DNA of 64,000 nucleotides from Sanderia malayensis (taxonomy: Eukaryota > Cnidaria > Scyphozoa > Semaeostomeae > Pelagiidae): positions 1 to 64,000 of the forward strand of contig RQOL01000920.1 in the NCBI GenBank assembly GCA_013076295.1, in the 5' to 3' direction. Below the pieces are notes generated by a model. That model worked only from the letters and a program-made list of their open reading frames with translations. It did no database searches and had not been told where the DNA came from. Both the position numbers and the translations under genes were made by a program. This document shows, one piece after another, positions 11,163 through 22,369 of this stretch (position 1 is its first letter; every line of letters begins with the position of its first letter).

Positions 11163-11504
11163 GAAGTTCTGTACCGATCGAAGACTGTTTATGAGTAAAG
11201 TATATTGACTGGCACAGGTATGTTTTACAACCTGTGACAATTCTTGGTGGAGCACAACTACTTCCGTGGCAGTGGCCCAGGCAAAACTGCCGCAATTCAA
11301 TTCTGTCAAATACTCCTTCGCAGAGCAGAATAAGTTTGCAGAAAACTTTCCCATTTTCTTGACGAAAGACCCAAACAAGATTTGACAAAATAAAATAAAA
11401 ACTAACTGTTAACATGTTAAATATTCTGCTGTGGTTTAAAACCAATAATCATCTTTGTTCCATCATAATTTAAAGCCAGGTATTTATACTGAATTGGCAC
11501 ACTC
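11163..11504. other. no recognisable feature
   Basis: Unique-looking non-coding sequence between the Penelope-like relic and the assembly gap. Nothing supportable was seen on either strand. Confidence 0.5.
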
Positions 11505-11604
11505 NNNNNNNNNNNNNNNNNNNNNNNNNNNNNNNNNNNNNNNNNNNNNNNNNNNNNNNNNNNNNNNNNNNNNNNNNNNNNNNNNNNNNNNNNNNNNNNN
11601 NNNN
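11505..11604. other. assembly gap, 100 N
   Basis: Exactly 100 N characters, the usual placeholder for a scaffold gap of unknown size. Real distance across it is unknown. Confidence 0.99.
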
Positions 11605-13025
11605 CGGCCTTCTCCGTGCGTCCTGTGAGGGAATTGGGATTTGCACATCAACGCAATAAGCTCTCTCATCCCATGGTGCTTTGCTTATGACAAGGTAAAC
11701 TATGCCCGTTACCTATCACCATATCTTGCTGAAATGACAAATCTTCCGCAGAAAAATCCGGAGGTTATGAAGCATTCAAGTCCGGTAAATTTTCTGTTCA
11801 GCTATCCAACATGAATCCTTTTGGTCGCATACCCGTTGACCAGACAACAGAAGTAACAGTTAACAAAGATACACCAAACCCCTGGCGGTACAACAAGATT
11901 TAGCCTGAAAAGATCATCTGTCAAGAGATTTTATTTAACATCAGAGTACCGCAGCGCATTTCTTGGGCAATTGAGAGAAATGGTTAAAGGTCGCTTAAAA
12001 CAGAACTCCATCATTCAGAGTTACAGCAAACTAGAATCCAAACAGACGAGAAAGCTGTTTCAGCAGTTGTTGAACTTCTGCAGGGTGGATTAATCCGTTT
12101 GCAGAAAAAGCAAGACCTTGTTTGCATTCAACTGCAAAGTCCACTCCGAAAGGAATAGCATCTGACCTTATTAAGGCACACGAAATTGGAATGCCGAAGC
12201 TATGCAGCCTTCAAGAAAGAAAGGCTAGAGATAGAGATAAACCCCCTGTCACCCCCTTGGTCCCATTACCGTCGTCCCTGTCAACTCCAGAAGGACTACT
12301 AAGAAAGACCAACAAAGCTTCACTAGCTGAAGTGCTGCAAAGAAAATGGCACCAATAGATAAATTTCCAGAAAAGTGTGCAACAGTGGTCGATGGAATAG
12401 TTTAGTACAAAGAGTCAAAGGTGACCAAGCTACTTTTGAGATATTGCAGCCACAGTATTTTCCATGGAATTAAATGAAGGTGCCAGAATAAAGAATTGAT
12501 GTTGTTTGACACATACCGCGAGAAATCTATTAAGAATAGTGAAAGGTTGCTTCGTGTAAAGAGACTGGACACACATTGCAGGATCACAGGTACACAAATT
12601 GTCCGACCAGTGGAGACGTTTCCTGACTAAGGTTAATAACAAGAACAATCTTATCAGCTTTATAGTTAATGAATGGGTGAAAGCTGGATATCGAGAAAGG
12701 CTACACCACAAAGTCCTTATGCCACGACAAATGAGAAATGCTACAGGATTACAGCTGACGGTAGCAATGAAGTCCAAGCTCTCCAGTGCAAGCAAGAAGA
12801 AGCTGATGGACGCTACCTTTACATGCCGCACATGCTAGCAGTGAAGATATTGCGGTGTTGTATTTGCTCAGAAGACACAGATGTTTTTGTTATGGCTTTG
12901 GCTTTCATGACAAAATATAGAGCCTCATTATTTCAGAAGTGTGGTACAAAAAATAGAGCCAGGATTGTTGATGTTAGTAAGGTTGCAGCTACTCTCAGTG
13001 ACGGTACTTGTAGGGCGCTCATTGG
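11605..13025 (+). pseudogene. Academ-like transposase relic, 5' part, cut by the Polinton
   Basis: A decayed protein can be followed across several frames. It has a FAYDKVNYARYL-like block (about 11680), a block with IPVDQTTEVTVN (about 11830), and then a long stretch from about 12673 with an EEAD box (about 12797) and a CSEDTDVFVMALAF box (about 12870). It ends in CRALIG at 13025. The acidic boxes match those in the intact large protein at 56378-61248, where they resemble an XPG/FEN-type nuclease. The reading frame continues in phase at 32252, beyond the Polinton. Several frameshifts and stops before 12600 show it was already dead or has decayed since. The 5' end lies in or beyond the assembly gap. 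Confidence 0.75.
13020..13025. repeat. Polinton target-site duplication, left (CATTGG)
   Basis: CATTGG directly precedes the first base of the inverted repeat. The same six bases follow the right end at 32246-32251. Six-base duplications are the rule for Polintons. Confidence 0.95.
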
Positions 13026-13496
13026 AGTAGGAGAGGGAGTGGGGGTCCGAGGACACGCATGCGCATTAGAATGTGTTAAGATCACGCATGTGCGTTCGAA
13101 TGCGGCGTTCGAATGTACGCGGCAAATCTCTGTCATGAGAAATCAGAAACTTCTAGAATCTGGTAAAGTTAGTTTAAAGTTGCAAAACATCGCCAAAGCT
13201 GATAAAAAACCATAAAAAGCTTAATAACTAAAAAACGGTTTTGTTTATGAAAAAGATTTTTCACCAATAAAAAGAAAATCTCTTGATTATATTGAATGAA
13301 TTATTTCATATTTTTCATGCACTTATAAGATGATAAGAATTTGTTAAGTAAATCGCAAAAAACACAAAAATATCGAGGAACTGGCAAATTCACGTTCTCG
13401 GCTCGAGATTGAATTCAAAGAACCAATCAGAAACTTTCGAATGCGACGTTCGAATGTACGCGTCAAATCTCTGTCATGAGAAATCAGAAACTTCTA
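13026..13496 (+). repeat. Polinton left terminal inverted repeat
   Basis: 471 bp matching the complement of 31773-32245 with few differences. It contains CGCATGCGCA palindromes resembling NRF-1 sites near 13056 and GAANNTTCNNGAA heat-shock-like triplets at 13146-13158 and near 13489. Two partial copies of a module with GACAGAGATTTG (complement) and TTCGAATG are also present. The same module recurs at about 14545-14690. Confidence 0.95.
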
Positions 13497-13564
13497 GAAT
13501 CTGGAATAATCTAGAAAGTTTTTACAATTTATATTAGTAGAATTTAGAAAAATGAGCCATAAAT

Positions 13565-13675
13565 TTCCATCATACTAACTTTATTTTATAACAATTTTAA
13601 ACGTAACATATGCAGTAAATTTTTCATCATACTAACTTTATTTTATAACAATTTTAAGCACAACATGTGCAGCAT
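13565..13675. repeat. ~57-bp tandem duplication
   Basis: CATCATACTAACTTTATTTT with its flanks occurs twice in tandem (about 13568 and 13625). The second copy overlaps the C-terminal codons and stop of the neighbouring minus-strand gene, so the duplication covers its 3' end. Confidence 0.8.
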
Positions 13676-14393
13676 GCAGTATGTGTCATCTTCTGATATA
13701 GACGTTTTTCATCTTGGGAATCTTCTTCTTTCTTCCGATATAGCATTGTTTCATCTTCTGGATCTTCTTCTGCTATAGACATTTTTTCATCTTCTGAATC
13801 ATCCGTCTCAGCATTTCGGAAAATTATGCCATAGCAATCACACTGAGCGAAACCATCCCATTCTCGACCACAATCACCACAGATCGTTAACGTAGGAATT
13901 TCATCAGTGTACAATCCAGGAGTATAGCGATATAAGATGCATCTGTCCAGCCTATCATCTATCACCCCATATAGATTGAAAATGATTTCTTTTTTCCCCT
14001 CATCTAGACTGAGAAGAATTGAAGATTTTTCTTCAATCGTTAAAAATGGAGGATAGTAACCATATAACATATCCAACAAGTCTTTAAACAGGTAGACAAG
14101 TGTTGACCCAGATTCAAAATTTGACGCATCTCCATCTATTTCATGCTTATCGCATTCTCCCAGTGTCCTTCTTGTTCTTTGCGAAACATATCCCACGCAC
14201 CATTCTTTAGAGGCTTTGCTGTATATGTACGTTGATCGCCTCTGATGAATTGAACTAATGCTTCATAATACACATTTGTATGATACATTGGGGAAAACGG
14301 TAAACCCTCACTACAAAATGATGTAAAAAGAACTTCCACCTCATCAGTTTCTTCAATATCATCTAATGAGATTTTTGATTCAAAACGATACAT
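13654..14393 (-). pseudogene. Polinton accessory protein, acidic with Cys cluster, frameshifted
   Basis: An 85-codon frame starting at ATG 14393 and a 180-codon frame overlapping it near 14136-14196 read as one protein with a frameshift in the overlap. The first part begins MYRFESKISLDD. The second part has a hydrophobic stretch, a C-x2-C-x9-C-x-C cluster (CGDCGREWDGFAQCDC) and an acidic tail of imperfect repeats (EDEKM, EDETMLYRKK, QDEKRLYQK). A TATA box sits upstream at 14457-14466. I do not recognise the family. Its divergent position beside PolB suggests an early or regulatory product. Confidence 0.6.
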
Positions 14394-14890
14394 CTTGACT
14401 AATTACTTCTTTCTTCTTCAACGATTTATAGTTAAATGAAATCTACTCGACTATCCTTTTATATAAGTCTAAAGATGTTCCACTAGTTTCCAGAAGCAGA
14501 AGCTTCCAGAAGTTTCCAGGAGCTATCAACCAATCAGATCACAGGGACTTACACAAAAATATCGAGGAACTGGCAAATTCACGTTCTCGGCTCGAGATTA
14601 ATTCAAAGAACCAATCAGAACTTTCGAATGCGACGTTCGAATGTACGCGTCAAATCTCTGTCATGAAATAGAAATCAGAAACTTCTAGAAGTTTCCAGGA
14701 GCTATCAACCAATCAGATCACAGGGACTTTTCAGAAGTTTCTAGAAGTAGGAAAGTCCTCGGAAAAGTTCTAGAAATTTCTATGACGTCATAAAGAAGTT
14801 TCCAGAAGCAGAAATCTCTACAATCTGATTGGTTGATTTATGTATATAAATCATCCTCGAAATAAAATCACTTCAAATCACGATCTAGTC
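14394..14890. promoter_or_regulatory. divergent promoter with heat-shock-element arrays
   Basis: This region drives the minus gene (TATA 14457-14466) and PolB (TATATAAA 14843-14850). Perfect alternating GAA/TTC pentamers occur at 14499-14516 (four units), 14734-14746 (three), 14768-14780 (three) and 14795-14807 (three). A palindromic CRE, TGACGTCA, is at 14783-14790. ATTGG (inverted CCAAT) boxes sit just before the PolB TATA. A TIR-derived module is embedded at about 14545-14690. HSE consensus is established knowledge; heat inducibility is inferred. Confidence 0.75.
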
Positions 14891-17800
14891 ATGAAGAGGT
14901 CACACGAAGAAAGCGCAGCTGCTAATAATAGCAAGAAAAGAAAATCTCTTGCTATCAATGTGGAAAGTATTCAATAGAATGGCGAATCTAATGGCGCACA
15001 AGCGAACATCTCATAATGTGCAATCGCCACCCAAATTAGTTGGCGAAGGTAGGAAAAAGAAAAAGATAGATGATAAAGCATTTAAAATATATACTAAGGA
15101 AGAGGATATTGAAAATATGAAAAAGATCAAGCAGCACACCATTCGCGAACTTATGAGTGAGATATATACACATAAGCAAGGGATAAAGTATTATATTGTT
15201 CTCGAAGTAGAATTTCATAAGCCGATCGGTGATATCATATCAGATCCACCGCCAGTATTCAGATCTGCTATCTACTCACTGCTGCGATCAGAGATTGAAG
15301 ATATCGAAGAGCTTGAAGACCAAATAGACGACGCCATTAGAAAGTTAAAAAATGACATAGATGAATTTACAGAAAATGGAAGCGGCTGGATATTTACAAA
15401 GTATATCAAACTGCTAGTGAAGATGTTCGACTATGAAGCAATCAAAGGTAAAAAATATTTGCAGCTACCCGCCAACATCAAAAACAAAAAGCAGTCATTA
15501 ACGTGCAAAACGATGATGATAAATGCTTCATCTGGGCAATTCTATCTGCACTACATCCACAATCAAAAATCCACAAAGAGTCGCAAAGTATCAACAGTAC
15601 TTGAACGAGCTTAACTGCGAGGGATTGAAATATCCAGTAAAAGTGCAAGATAAAAAGATGATTGATACATTCGAAATAAACAACAACATTTCAATCAACA
15701 TCTATTTAAATGAAGATGATGAAATTATACCAGTAAGAATAGCGAAAAAAGACTTGGAAAGCATGTGGATTTGCTACTAATAATTAATGATGATGATGAG
15801 AATCACTACTGTTGGATTAAAAGTATGAGTCGTTTGTTGGCCGGACGTCCTGGGCATAAATATCGTGGAAAGCGTTTTTACTGTCTGCTATGCCTGTCAT
15901 CATGCACAAGTCAAGAAAATCTAGATAAACATAAAACATTATGTCAGAAAATCAAAATCTTCCAAGGTGTTGAATATCCAAAGACGCAGAATTAAAGTTT
16001 GAACATTTTAAGAACCAATGCATGCTACCATTCATCATATATGCAGATACTGAATCTATTTTGGAAAGTTCAAACAAGGGAGCTGCTTATCAAGAACACA
16101 AACCAATCAGTTATTGTATTTACGCCACGTCAATCGATGATAGATGGCAACACCGTTGGAATGTTATACCGGAGAAGATTGCATGGAGGTGTTTATGAAT
16201 AGTTTAGATAAGCTAAATGAAGAAATACGAACAGTATTCAAGAAAACCATGCCAATGATTAGATTAACACCGGAAGAAAATGCGGAACATGCTGAGGCTC
16301 TGCATTGCTATTGTTGCAATCAACTATTCAATGATAATGATAGACAAAAAGTCAGAGATCATTGTCACATTACCGGAAAATACAGAGGTCCAGCTTGCAA
16401 GCATTGCAACTTCAAACATCTGGATATAGTAGCAAACTATCACACCATCCCGATCGTCTTTCACAATCTAAAAGGATATGATATGCATCATATTCTGAAG
16501 AATTTGAATGGCAGAAATGCAAAGATCATCGCCAATTCGAAAGAAAAGATCATGACTGCACAGATTGGTGGTTATTCTGAAGAAAATGAAGAAGGTAGAA
16601 ATACCAATACTAATGGAATCAAATACATTGATTCATTCGCATTTTTAAGCACCAGCTTAGCAACACTAGCCAACAACCTGCCGAAAGAAGATTTCATATC
16701 TATGAAAAAATACTTGCATGATGAGATCACCCAACAACAATATCCTGAGTACCTAGAAATGAAGGAGAAAGAGTTACAGAATTGGAAAGAGAACGTCAAA
16801 ACATGTTTGAACCGGGCGTAGCATGCAAAGATCCGCTAAAAAATGAAGATGTTTTGGATTATAGAAATTGGAAAATACCACCAAAGAGAGCTTTAACAGA
16901 AGCAGAAGATGCAGATGTCAAGAAAGCGTTTGATTTGCTGACAAGGAAAGGTGTTTATCCCTATGACTGGGTGGATAGTATAGAAAAAATGCAAGAAACA
17001 TCTCTACCACCAAAAGAAGCATTTTACAACAAACTCTATGATTCCAGCATCAGTGATGAAGATTATACATATGCTCAACAGGTTTGGCAATTTTTCAACT
17101 GTCAGACCTTTCAAGATTATCATGAGCTATATCTGAAAACTGATGTGCTGCTGTTAGCTGATATATTTGAATCGTTCAGAAAGCAGAGTCTAAAATTCTA
17201 CAAGCTTGATCCTGCTCATTATCTAACTGCTCCTTCACTAGCTTGGGATGCAATGTTGAAGATGACTGGTGTAACGCTGGAATTACTATCTGAAGAAAAG
17301 AAGGACATTCACCTTATGATTGAAGATGGTATTCGAGGGGTGTTTCGATAGCAGTGAAACGTCATGCTGAATCGACGGAAAACAACACGTTGATGTACTT
17401 AGATGCAAACAATCTCTATGGATGGGCAATGTCGCAGCCAATGCCTTATGGTGGTTTCAAACAATTTACACAAGAAGAAATTAAAAACACAAACATCGAC
17501 GCTTTGTTGTCAAGATCTGATGAAGATATTGGCTACATTCTCAAAGTTGACTTAGAATATCCAGCTGAGTTACATGATCATCATGCAGATCTACCATTAG
17601 CACCACAAAGATTACAAGTTCAAGAAGAAATGTTATCAAAATATCAAAGACAAGCTTATGGGGAAAAGTTTAAGTCAACACCAAAGCTAATACCAAATCT
17701 ATATGACAAAAAAGAATACACCATGCATGAAAGAAATTTGAAGCAGTGTTTGGAATTGGGTTTGAAGCTAACAAAAGTTCATGAGATTATTGAATTCAAG

Positions 17801-18688
17801 CAAAACTTTTGGTTGAAAAAATATATTGATTTCAACACTCAAAAGAGAACTCAAGCAAGAAACGACTTTGAAAAAGATCTGTTCAAACTGATGAACAATT
17901 CTGTGTTTGGAAAGACGATGGAAAACGTAAGAAATCATCGACGTTTTGAAATCTGCACAGATGGTATAGTCCTGAGAAGATGGGTCAGAAATCCAAAGTT
18001 CTATGGAGTAATTGAAATTAATGAAGATACACTTTTGGTAGAGAAAAAGATTGGGAAAGTTAAACTCAACAAGCCAATGTATGTTGGTTTCAGCATATTA
18101 GATATTAGCAAGACATTGATGTATGATTTCCACTACAACTTTGCAAAACCAAACCTTCCAAACGTTCAACTATGCTACATGGATACTGATAGCTTCATCT
18201 ATGACATACCAATGTCTCAAGATCAAGTTAACAGAGTATTGAAAGATCATGAAGATGGATTCGATTTCAGCAACTATGATAAAGAACATCCAAATTACTC
18301 TGTAAGAAACAAGAAAGTTATTGGGAAAATGAAAGATGAGCTCGGTGGTGGGAAAATGATAGAATTCGTCGGATTGAGATCGAAGATGTATAGCCTCAGA
18401 ATCGATGATGGGCAAACAATCAAAAGAGCAAAAGGAATTAAAAAAGATGTGGTAAAGAAGCAAATAAAGCATGAAGATTACCTAGATTGCCTGAAAGAAC
18501 AGCAAACCTATTCACACAGGCAGCGTAATATTGAATCACACAATCATACCATCTACACAACAGAAAGAACAAAGAAATCGCTGAGCTCTTTTGATGATAA
18601 GAGATACATTCTTGATAATGGTTTTAACACACTGCCATATGGGCATTATTTGCAAGAAAATGCGCAAGCTGCTGAAGAAAGATACTGA
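14891..18688 (+). pseudogene. Polinton protein-primed family B DNA polymerase, multiply frameshifted
   Basis: Starts at ATG 14891, 41 bases after the TATA box, with a KKRK basic stretch. A C2H2-like finger follows but is broken by a frameshift near 14950. Further frameshifts lie near 15500-15520, 15770, 15990-16150, 16800 and 17340. Exonuclease motifs are visible: YADTES (about 16035), FHNLKGYD (about 16460) with a Cys/His knuckle before it, and YLKTDVLLLAD (about 17130). The last open segment, 17354-18688, has the polymerase motifs DANNLYGWAM, KLMNNSVFGKTMEN and YMDTDSF. It would replicate the element by protein priming. At least six breaks make it non-functional. Confidence 0.93.
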
Positions 18689-18731
18689 GAAAAAGACATT
18701 ATTTGAACATTTAAACTACTGAACATTAACA

Positions 18732-19199
18732 TTATTTTAAACTATATCTTCTATTAACATAATTGTAAACATACAAATCATTACTTAACTTATCATTTAC
18801 ATTAAAATATTTATTGATTAATGAGTTCATTGTAACGTTTTTTGTTCTATTAATGAGGAAGAACATGCAATGTTGTCCACAAGTCGCACTCTCATAGGAT
18901 TGAACTTGAGTTTTATTGTAAGTGAGCTTGAACGGATGAATGAAGTTTTTAAATTCTTTCAGCATAGGAGGCTCACCAAACGAATCATAAAAATCCAAAA
19001 CGCCATCATCGCTAATATAGACGGCTACCCAGTGAGTTCCTTTACCAGTAAAATTATCTTCATTGAAAATGAATGAGCAGGGCAGTGAATGCACATCGAT
19101 GTTTTTGATTTCATCTTTTCCAAATACACCATGGAAATAAGGTAGCTTTTCATGTTTCAGAAGTAAGTTATTGATTGTTATATCATCCATCATTACCAA
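18732..19199 (-). CDS. adenain-like cysteine protease (Polinton PRO)
   Basis: 155 residues, close to the usual Polinton and adenovirus protease length. The catalytic set is visible: His56 in GTHWVAVY, acidic residues at 69-72 (DFYD), and Gln100 and Cys107 in VQSYESATCGQHC. The Gln-Cys spacing equals that of adenovirus protease. Family members mature capsid and core proteins during assembly. The 3' end faces the PolB 3' end. Its ATG overlaps the stop of the upstream capsid gene. Open and apparently intact. Confidence 0.9.
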   Translation of the reverse strand: MVMMDDITINNLLLKHEKLPYFHGVFGKDEIKNIDVHSLPCSFIFNEDNFTGKGTHWVAVYISDDGVLDFYDSFGEPPMLKEFKNFIHPFKLTYNKTQVQSYESATCGQHCMFFLINRTKNVTMNSLINKYFNVNDKLSNDLYVYNYVNRRYSLK

Positions 19200-20506
19200 T
19201 CACGAATGATGTTTTTATGACTATCAATTTTAATTGTTCTGTCAAATTCTCCGAGAACAACAATATTCATCAAACTTACAACAGCCGTTGCAAAATTGAT
19301 GCTTATTCTCAAGTTACCCTCTCTTTTAAGCAAGTATTGTTCATCTGCACAATTTCCCTTTGGTGTCAAGTCAAAACCATAAATTGCTGATCCTTGATTG
19401 AATCTCTCATAATCAACCAGACTAGCTGAATTGCCCAGAGTAGTCAACAGACGGCTATAGGCATCGAAATAGTCATTATCATCATAATCCAATCTTAGAG
19501 GGGGAGTGACCTCTTGATTGTTAACAGTCACTTGAACGCCAGAAACTGATCCATGTACAAAGTTGAATGGGTTTTGTTCTGAAGATCCATTAAATGCAGA
19601 ATTATCCACAAGAGCAAAAAACAATCTGTTTGGTACTTTTCCATTAAACACATTGTCTTGAACCCAGCTCGTTGTTGCAGCGGGGACCAAAAAGTTTGTC
19701 ATATGGGGTTGACAAAGAGGATACATGGCTGGAGATTTCATCAGAGTCCTTTCAATTCCTTTCAATACTGCATCTTTAACGTGTATATGACGAAGTATCA
19801 ATTTCACTTCATAAATGAAAAGCTGTGGAGATGTTCCAGTTTTGCTCATTAAACAAAACAAATTACTGTTGGGACTCAATCGCCATTGAAGACGTACGCC
19901 AGGTAGTAGGTATTTGAGTTGATTGCAAATGTTAACATGGGGTTTTGTTAACACTTTGACTTTCTCGCTGTCGTCAAATGGCGCAGATCTTGTGTTCAAT
20001 CCTTGATTTTTCGCTGATGCCGTATTCGTTGGGTAAGCAGCATCTTCCTTACCTAGTGTGTCACTGGCCCAGTTTGTCATTTTCAAATAGTTTTCAGCTT
20101 TAGTTTCGTCAAACGACAACATTGTTTCCAAGTAAGATTGGTATGCATACATCCCGTTTGCTTCTGTGACAGGGGTGTCATTCAAAACCAGCTCTATCTG
20201 CTTCCACATAGATTGACCAATGTTATTTACTACTCCTACAAATTCTGCAGTTGTTTTTCCAATATCAGCTCCATTTGCTTTCTTAATAGCAAGAGTTGAG
20301 ACGAAATAAGAATGATTCAAATCAATCATATGATCTGGCTGGGCAGGAATGTCAAACACAACAGTCTGCTTTGAGGAATTGAGAGCAGCAGTTTGTGGAA
20401 AATACTCAACATCTTTAAAATAATCAACATCGCTTTGAACTATCGGTGTACTGAATAAATCTAAACTCTCACTAGGGCACTCAGTATATTCTGTTTTTAT
20501 ACTCAT
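19193..20506 (-). CDS. major capsid (hexon-like) protein candidate
   Basis: 437 residues. It belongs to the family annotated in animals as F54H12.2-like, whose nematode neighbour F54H12.3 is a Maverick integrase. Visible hallmarks are an N-terminal strand region with NNIGQSMWKQIELVLND, a YQSYLETMLSF block, and VPNRLFFALVDNSAFNGS before a second strand-rich half. This resembles double jelly-roll capsid proteins, the Polinton major capsid. Placement between protease and a basic core-like protein fits. The assignment rests on pattern and context, since no structure comparison was possible. Reading frame intact; overlaps both neighbours by a few bases. Confidence 0.7.
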   Translation of the reverse strand: MSIKTEYTECPSESLDLFSTPIVQSDVDYFKDVEYFPQTAALNSSKQTVVFDIPAQPDHMIDLNHSYFVSTLAIKKANGADIGKTTAEFVGVVNNIGQSMWKQIELVLNDTPVTEANGMYAYQSYLETMLSFDETKAENYLKMTNWASDTLGKEDAAYPTNTASAKNQGLNTRSAPFDDSEKVKVLTKPHVNICNQLKYLLPGVRLQWRLSPNSNLFCLMSKTGTSPQLFIYEVKLILRHIHVKDAVLKGIERTLMKSPAMYPLCQPHMTNFLVPAATTSWVQDNVFNGKVPNRLFFALVDNSAFNGSSEQNPFNFVHGSVSGVQVTVNNQEVTPPLRLDYDDNDYFDAYSRLLTTLGNSASLVDYERFNQGSAIYGFDLTPKGNCADEQYLLKREGNLRISINFATAVVSLMNIVVLGEFDRTIKIDSHKNIIRDW

Positions 20507-21012
20507 TGTAACAATTTCTTCTTCAGCAGTTTCTTCAACAAATTTTTTCTCAAATCTGGACGCTTTGCTTTAGGCTTCTTGCTCTTATTTGGCATGAAGA
20601 TCCCTCTCATGGTGCTTTCTTTTATAGTTCTTTTAGGACGGCTCCTTGATTTCCTACCAGTGACAGAGCGCTTCTTGGCAGGTGGTTTTTTTGCTTTTTT
20701 TACGACATTTACAATTTCTTCAGTAGCTTTTCTTTTAATTCCTCTCATAGAAGATTGTGCGGTATCTTTCATAACATTTTCAACATTTTCACCCGCTAAC
20801 ACTCGATCAACCGCCTTTTCTCCAAAATCTTTTAAAACAGGAAGTACAACTTTTTTTGTAGATTTTAGTCCTTGCTTTTTCAAAACTGGTATTGCAGCTT
20901 TAACAGCTCTTTTGAAAATAGACCCAGCTTTCTTGAAAATAGTACCTACTCCTCTCCCACGCTGGGAAGCATAGAAATATGGAGTTGATTTGTAAATTGG
21001 AAAATCATACAT
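20503..21012 (-). CDS. basic core/pVI-pX-like Polinton protein
   Basis: 169 residues, very rich in Lys and Arg. The N-terminus is aromatic (PIYKSTPYFYASQRGRG). An amphipathic stretch (IFKKAGSIFKRAVKAAIPVL) and a long basic tail with PPAKKRS and SRPKRT runs follow. Adenoviruses and Polintons encode short basic core or membrane-active proteins in this slot beside the capsid gene. Exact equivalence to pVI, pVII or pX cannot be fixed by eye. Start overlaps the upstream gene; frame intact. Confidence 0.6.
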   Translation of the reverse strand: MYDFPIYKSTPYFYASQRGRGVGTIFKKAGSIFKRAVKAAIPVLKKQGLKSTKKVVLPVLKDFGEKAVDRVLAGENVENVMKDTAQSSMRGIKRKATEEIVNVVKKAKKPPAKKRSVTGRKSRSRPKRTIKESTMRGIFMPNKSKKPKAKRPDLRKNLLKKLLKKKLLQ

Positions 21013-22017
21013 GCTTTCTTCTAAAATGTAGCAAGAATGTTGTCTTTGTCTTGTAAAATTGTATATCTTTTCCTAGCTCGTTGTAGACTTTTATAGTAAA
21101 TTCGTTTATGTCGTTGTACAGCAACGGATAGTAGAACAGATTTTCAAATTCTACAAAATTCAGCACATGTTTGTTAATCTTCAATGGAATGAAACGCAAC
21201 AATGGTGTGCTAATTTTTCCGACTACACGGTAGTCTAGCATGGAGCAATATATAAACATATTCTTCCCTTCTGCGTTGACTTGGAAATCTTGATCACCAG
21301 TCACATCAGTTGTTCTTTCGATAGCCTTGAATGTATGATTTGATAGTAATCCAATAGGTGGATCTAGACTATTTGTAAACGGGCAAGGTGTCCATCTCAC
21401 ATCTCTATAATAGACATTATTTATATTGCGACTATATTCCTGCACATCTTCAACAAAACCAAACAATTTACATAAATCTTTTCCCATTGCAATTCTTTTT
21501 GCGTACTTTGGAAATGTTATCTTGACTTTTGAATCCACAATTGAAAACTCTGGTCCACCTTCATAAGGTAAACCTAAATCAGTTACATACTCTTTCAGTT
21601 CTCCCTCTTGTTTTTTTACGTTTTCATTGAAAATTGCAACGATTTCTCTCATTGTGAATTTTTTAATAGTATCTCCACTCGAGATTTCATCATAGAAGTC
21701 GCGATATTGTATCCATCTCTCAGGTTTATCTGCTGCTTGATTCCATTTTTTCGTATATTCATTACTTGACGCTACTCTCACATTTAACTCATCAAACCAA
21801 CCTTATCAGTGCCAAGTTGCATCAATCCATACATTTTCCAACTATTGTAAACACCGTGTTTAAATTGAGCAGGATCAAATACAAGTCTATCACTCAGCTC
21901 ATAGATCATTTCTACCAGCGCCACTTCCCATTTTCCATGTAAATGTAATTGTTCTTTAAGTTTTATTTTTCCATCAGAATCAGTAGGACATGTGAGGTAA
22001 AAATCATTAATCATCTT
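21005..22017 (-). pseudogene. Polinton structural-module protein, frameshifted near 21785
   Basis: Two adjoining frames, an N-terminal piece (ATG about 22011 to stop 21784) and a C-terminal piece (to stop 21005), together resemble one protein. The N-terminal piece has LHGKWEVALVEMIY. The C-terminal piece ends in a strand-rich region with FENLFYYPLLYNDINEF and LLHFRRK. The upstream gene at 22366-23400 has a related N-terminal WEMALLQM and a similar C-terminal layout, so the two may be paralogous minor capsid, penton or fibre proteins. Function is inferred from position and repeated architecture only. The break could also be a true gene boundary with a non-ATG start. Confidence 0.5.
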
Positions 22018-22369
22018 TAACGAATGATAAATCAATTTGACAATTTTCTTCAAATTTATCTGATATATCTTCCAGAGTTTCCCAGTTGATAATTTTAATA
22101 TCGAACGATTTTATGTTAGATCTTGTTACTCTATACGTTGCTGGATTTATAGTTGATCTGTGAATTGATTTTGAATCGTCAATAACTAGCCCCAATAGAG
22201 GAACAGCATCCTTACTTATAATGAAATTGCAACAAACAGCAAACACTTTTTCACTCTCATCTTTTTCTTTTTTATTTAATGTACAAGCAATCATACTACA
22301 TTTCCAATTAGTATCCACTGGAAGTGGATTATCAAAATTTACATGTCTATTATTTAGTGTCACATTCAT
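22007..22369 (-). CDS. small Polinton protein, unknown
   Basis: 120 residues, starting at an ATG that overlaps the stop of the 22366-23400 gene and ending inside the start of the next gene. No signal peptide, membrane segment or known motif is visible. The close packing implies co-transcription with the capsid genes. I do not recognise it. Confidence 0.6.
   Translation of the reverse strand: MNVTLNNRHVNFDNPLPVDTNWKCSMIACTLNKKEKDESEKVFAVCCNFIISKDAVPLLGLVIDDSKSIHRSTINPATYRVTRSNIKSFDIKIINWETLEDISDKFEENCQIDLSFVKDD

Noticed and set aside
11484..11669. Frame spanning the N gap
   Set aside because: More than half the codons are undefined bases; meaningless.
12673..13215. A single 180-codon gene starting at 12673 and ending in the Polinton
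   Set aside because: The last ~60 codons are Polinton terminal repeat. The true continuation is at 32252, so this is a junction artefact.
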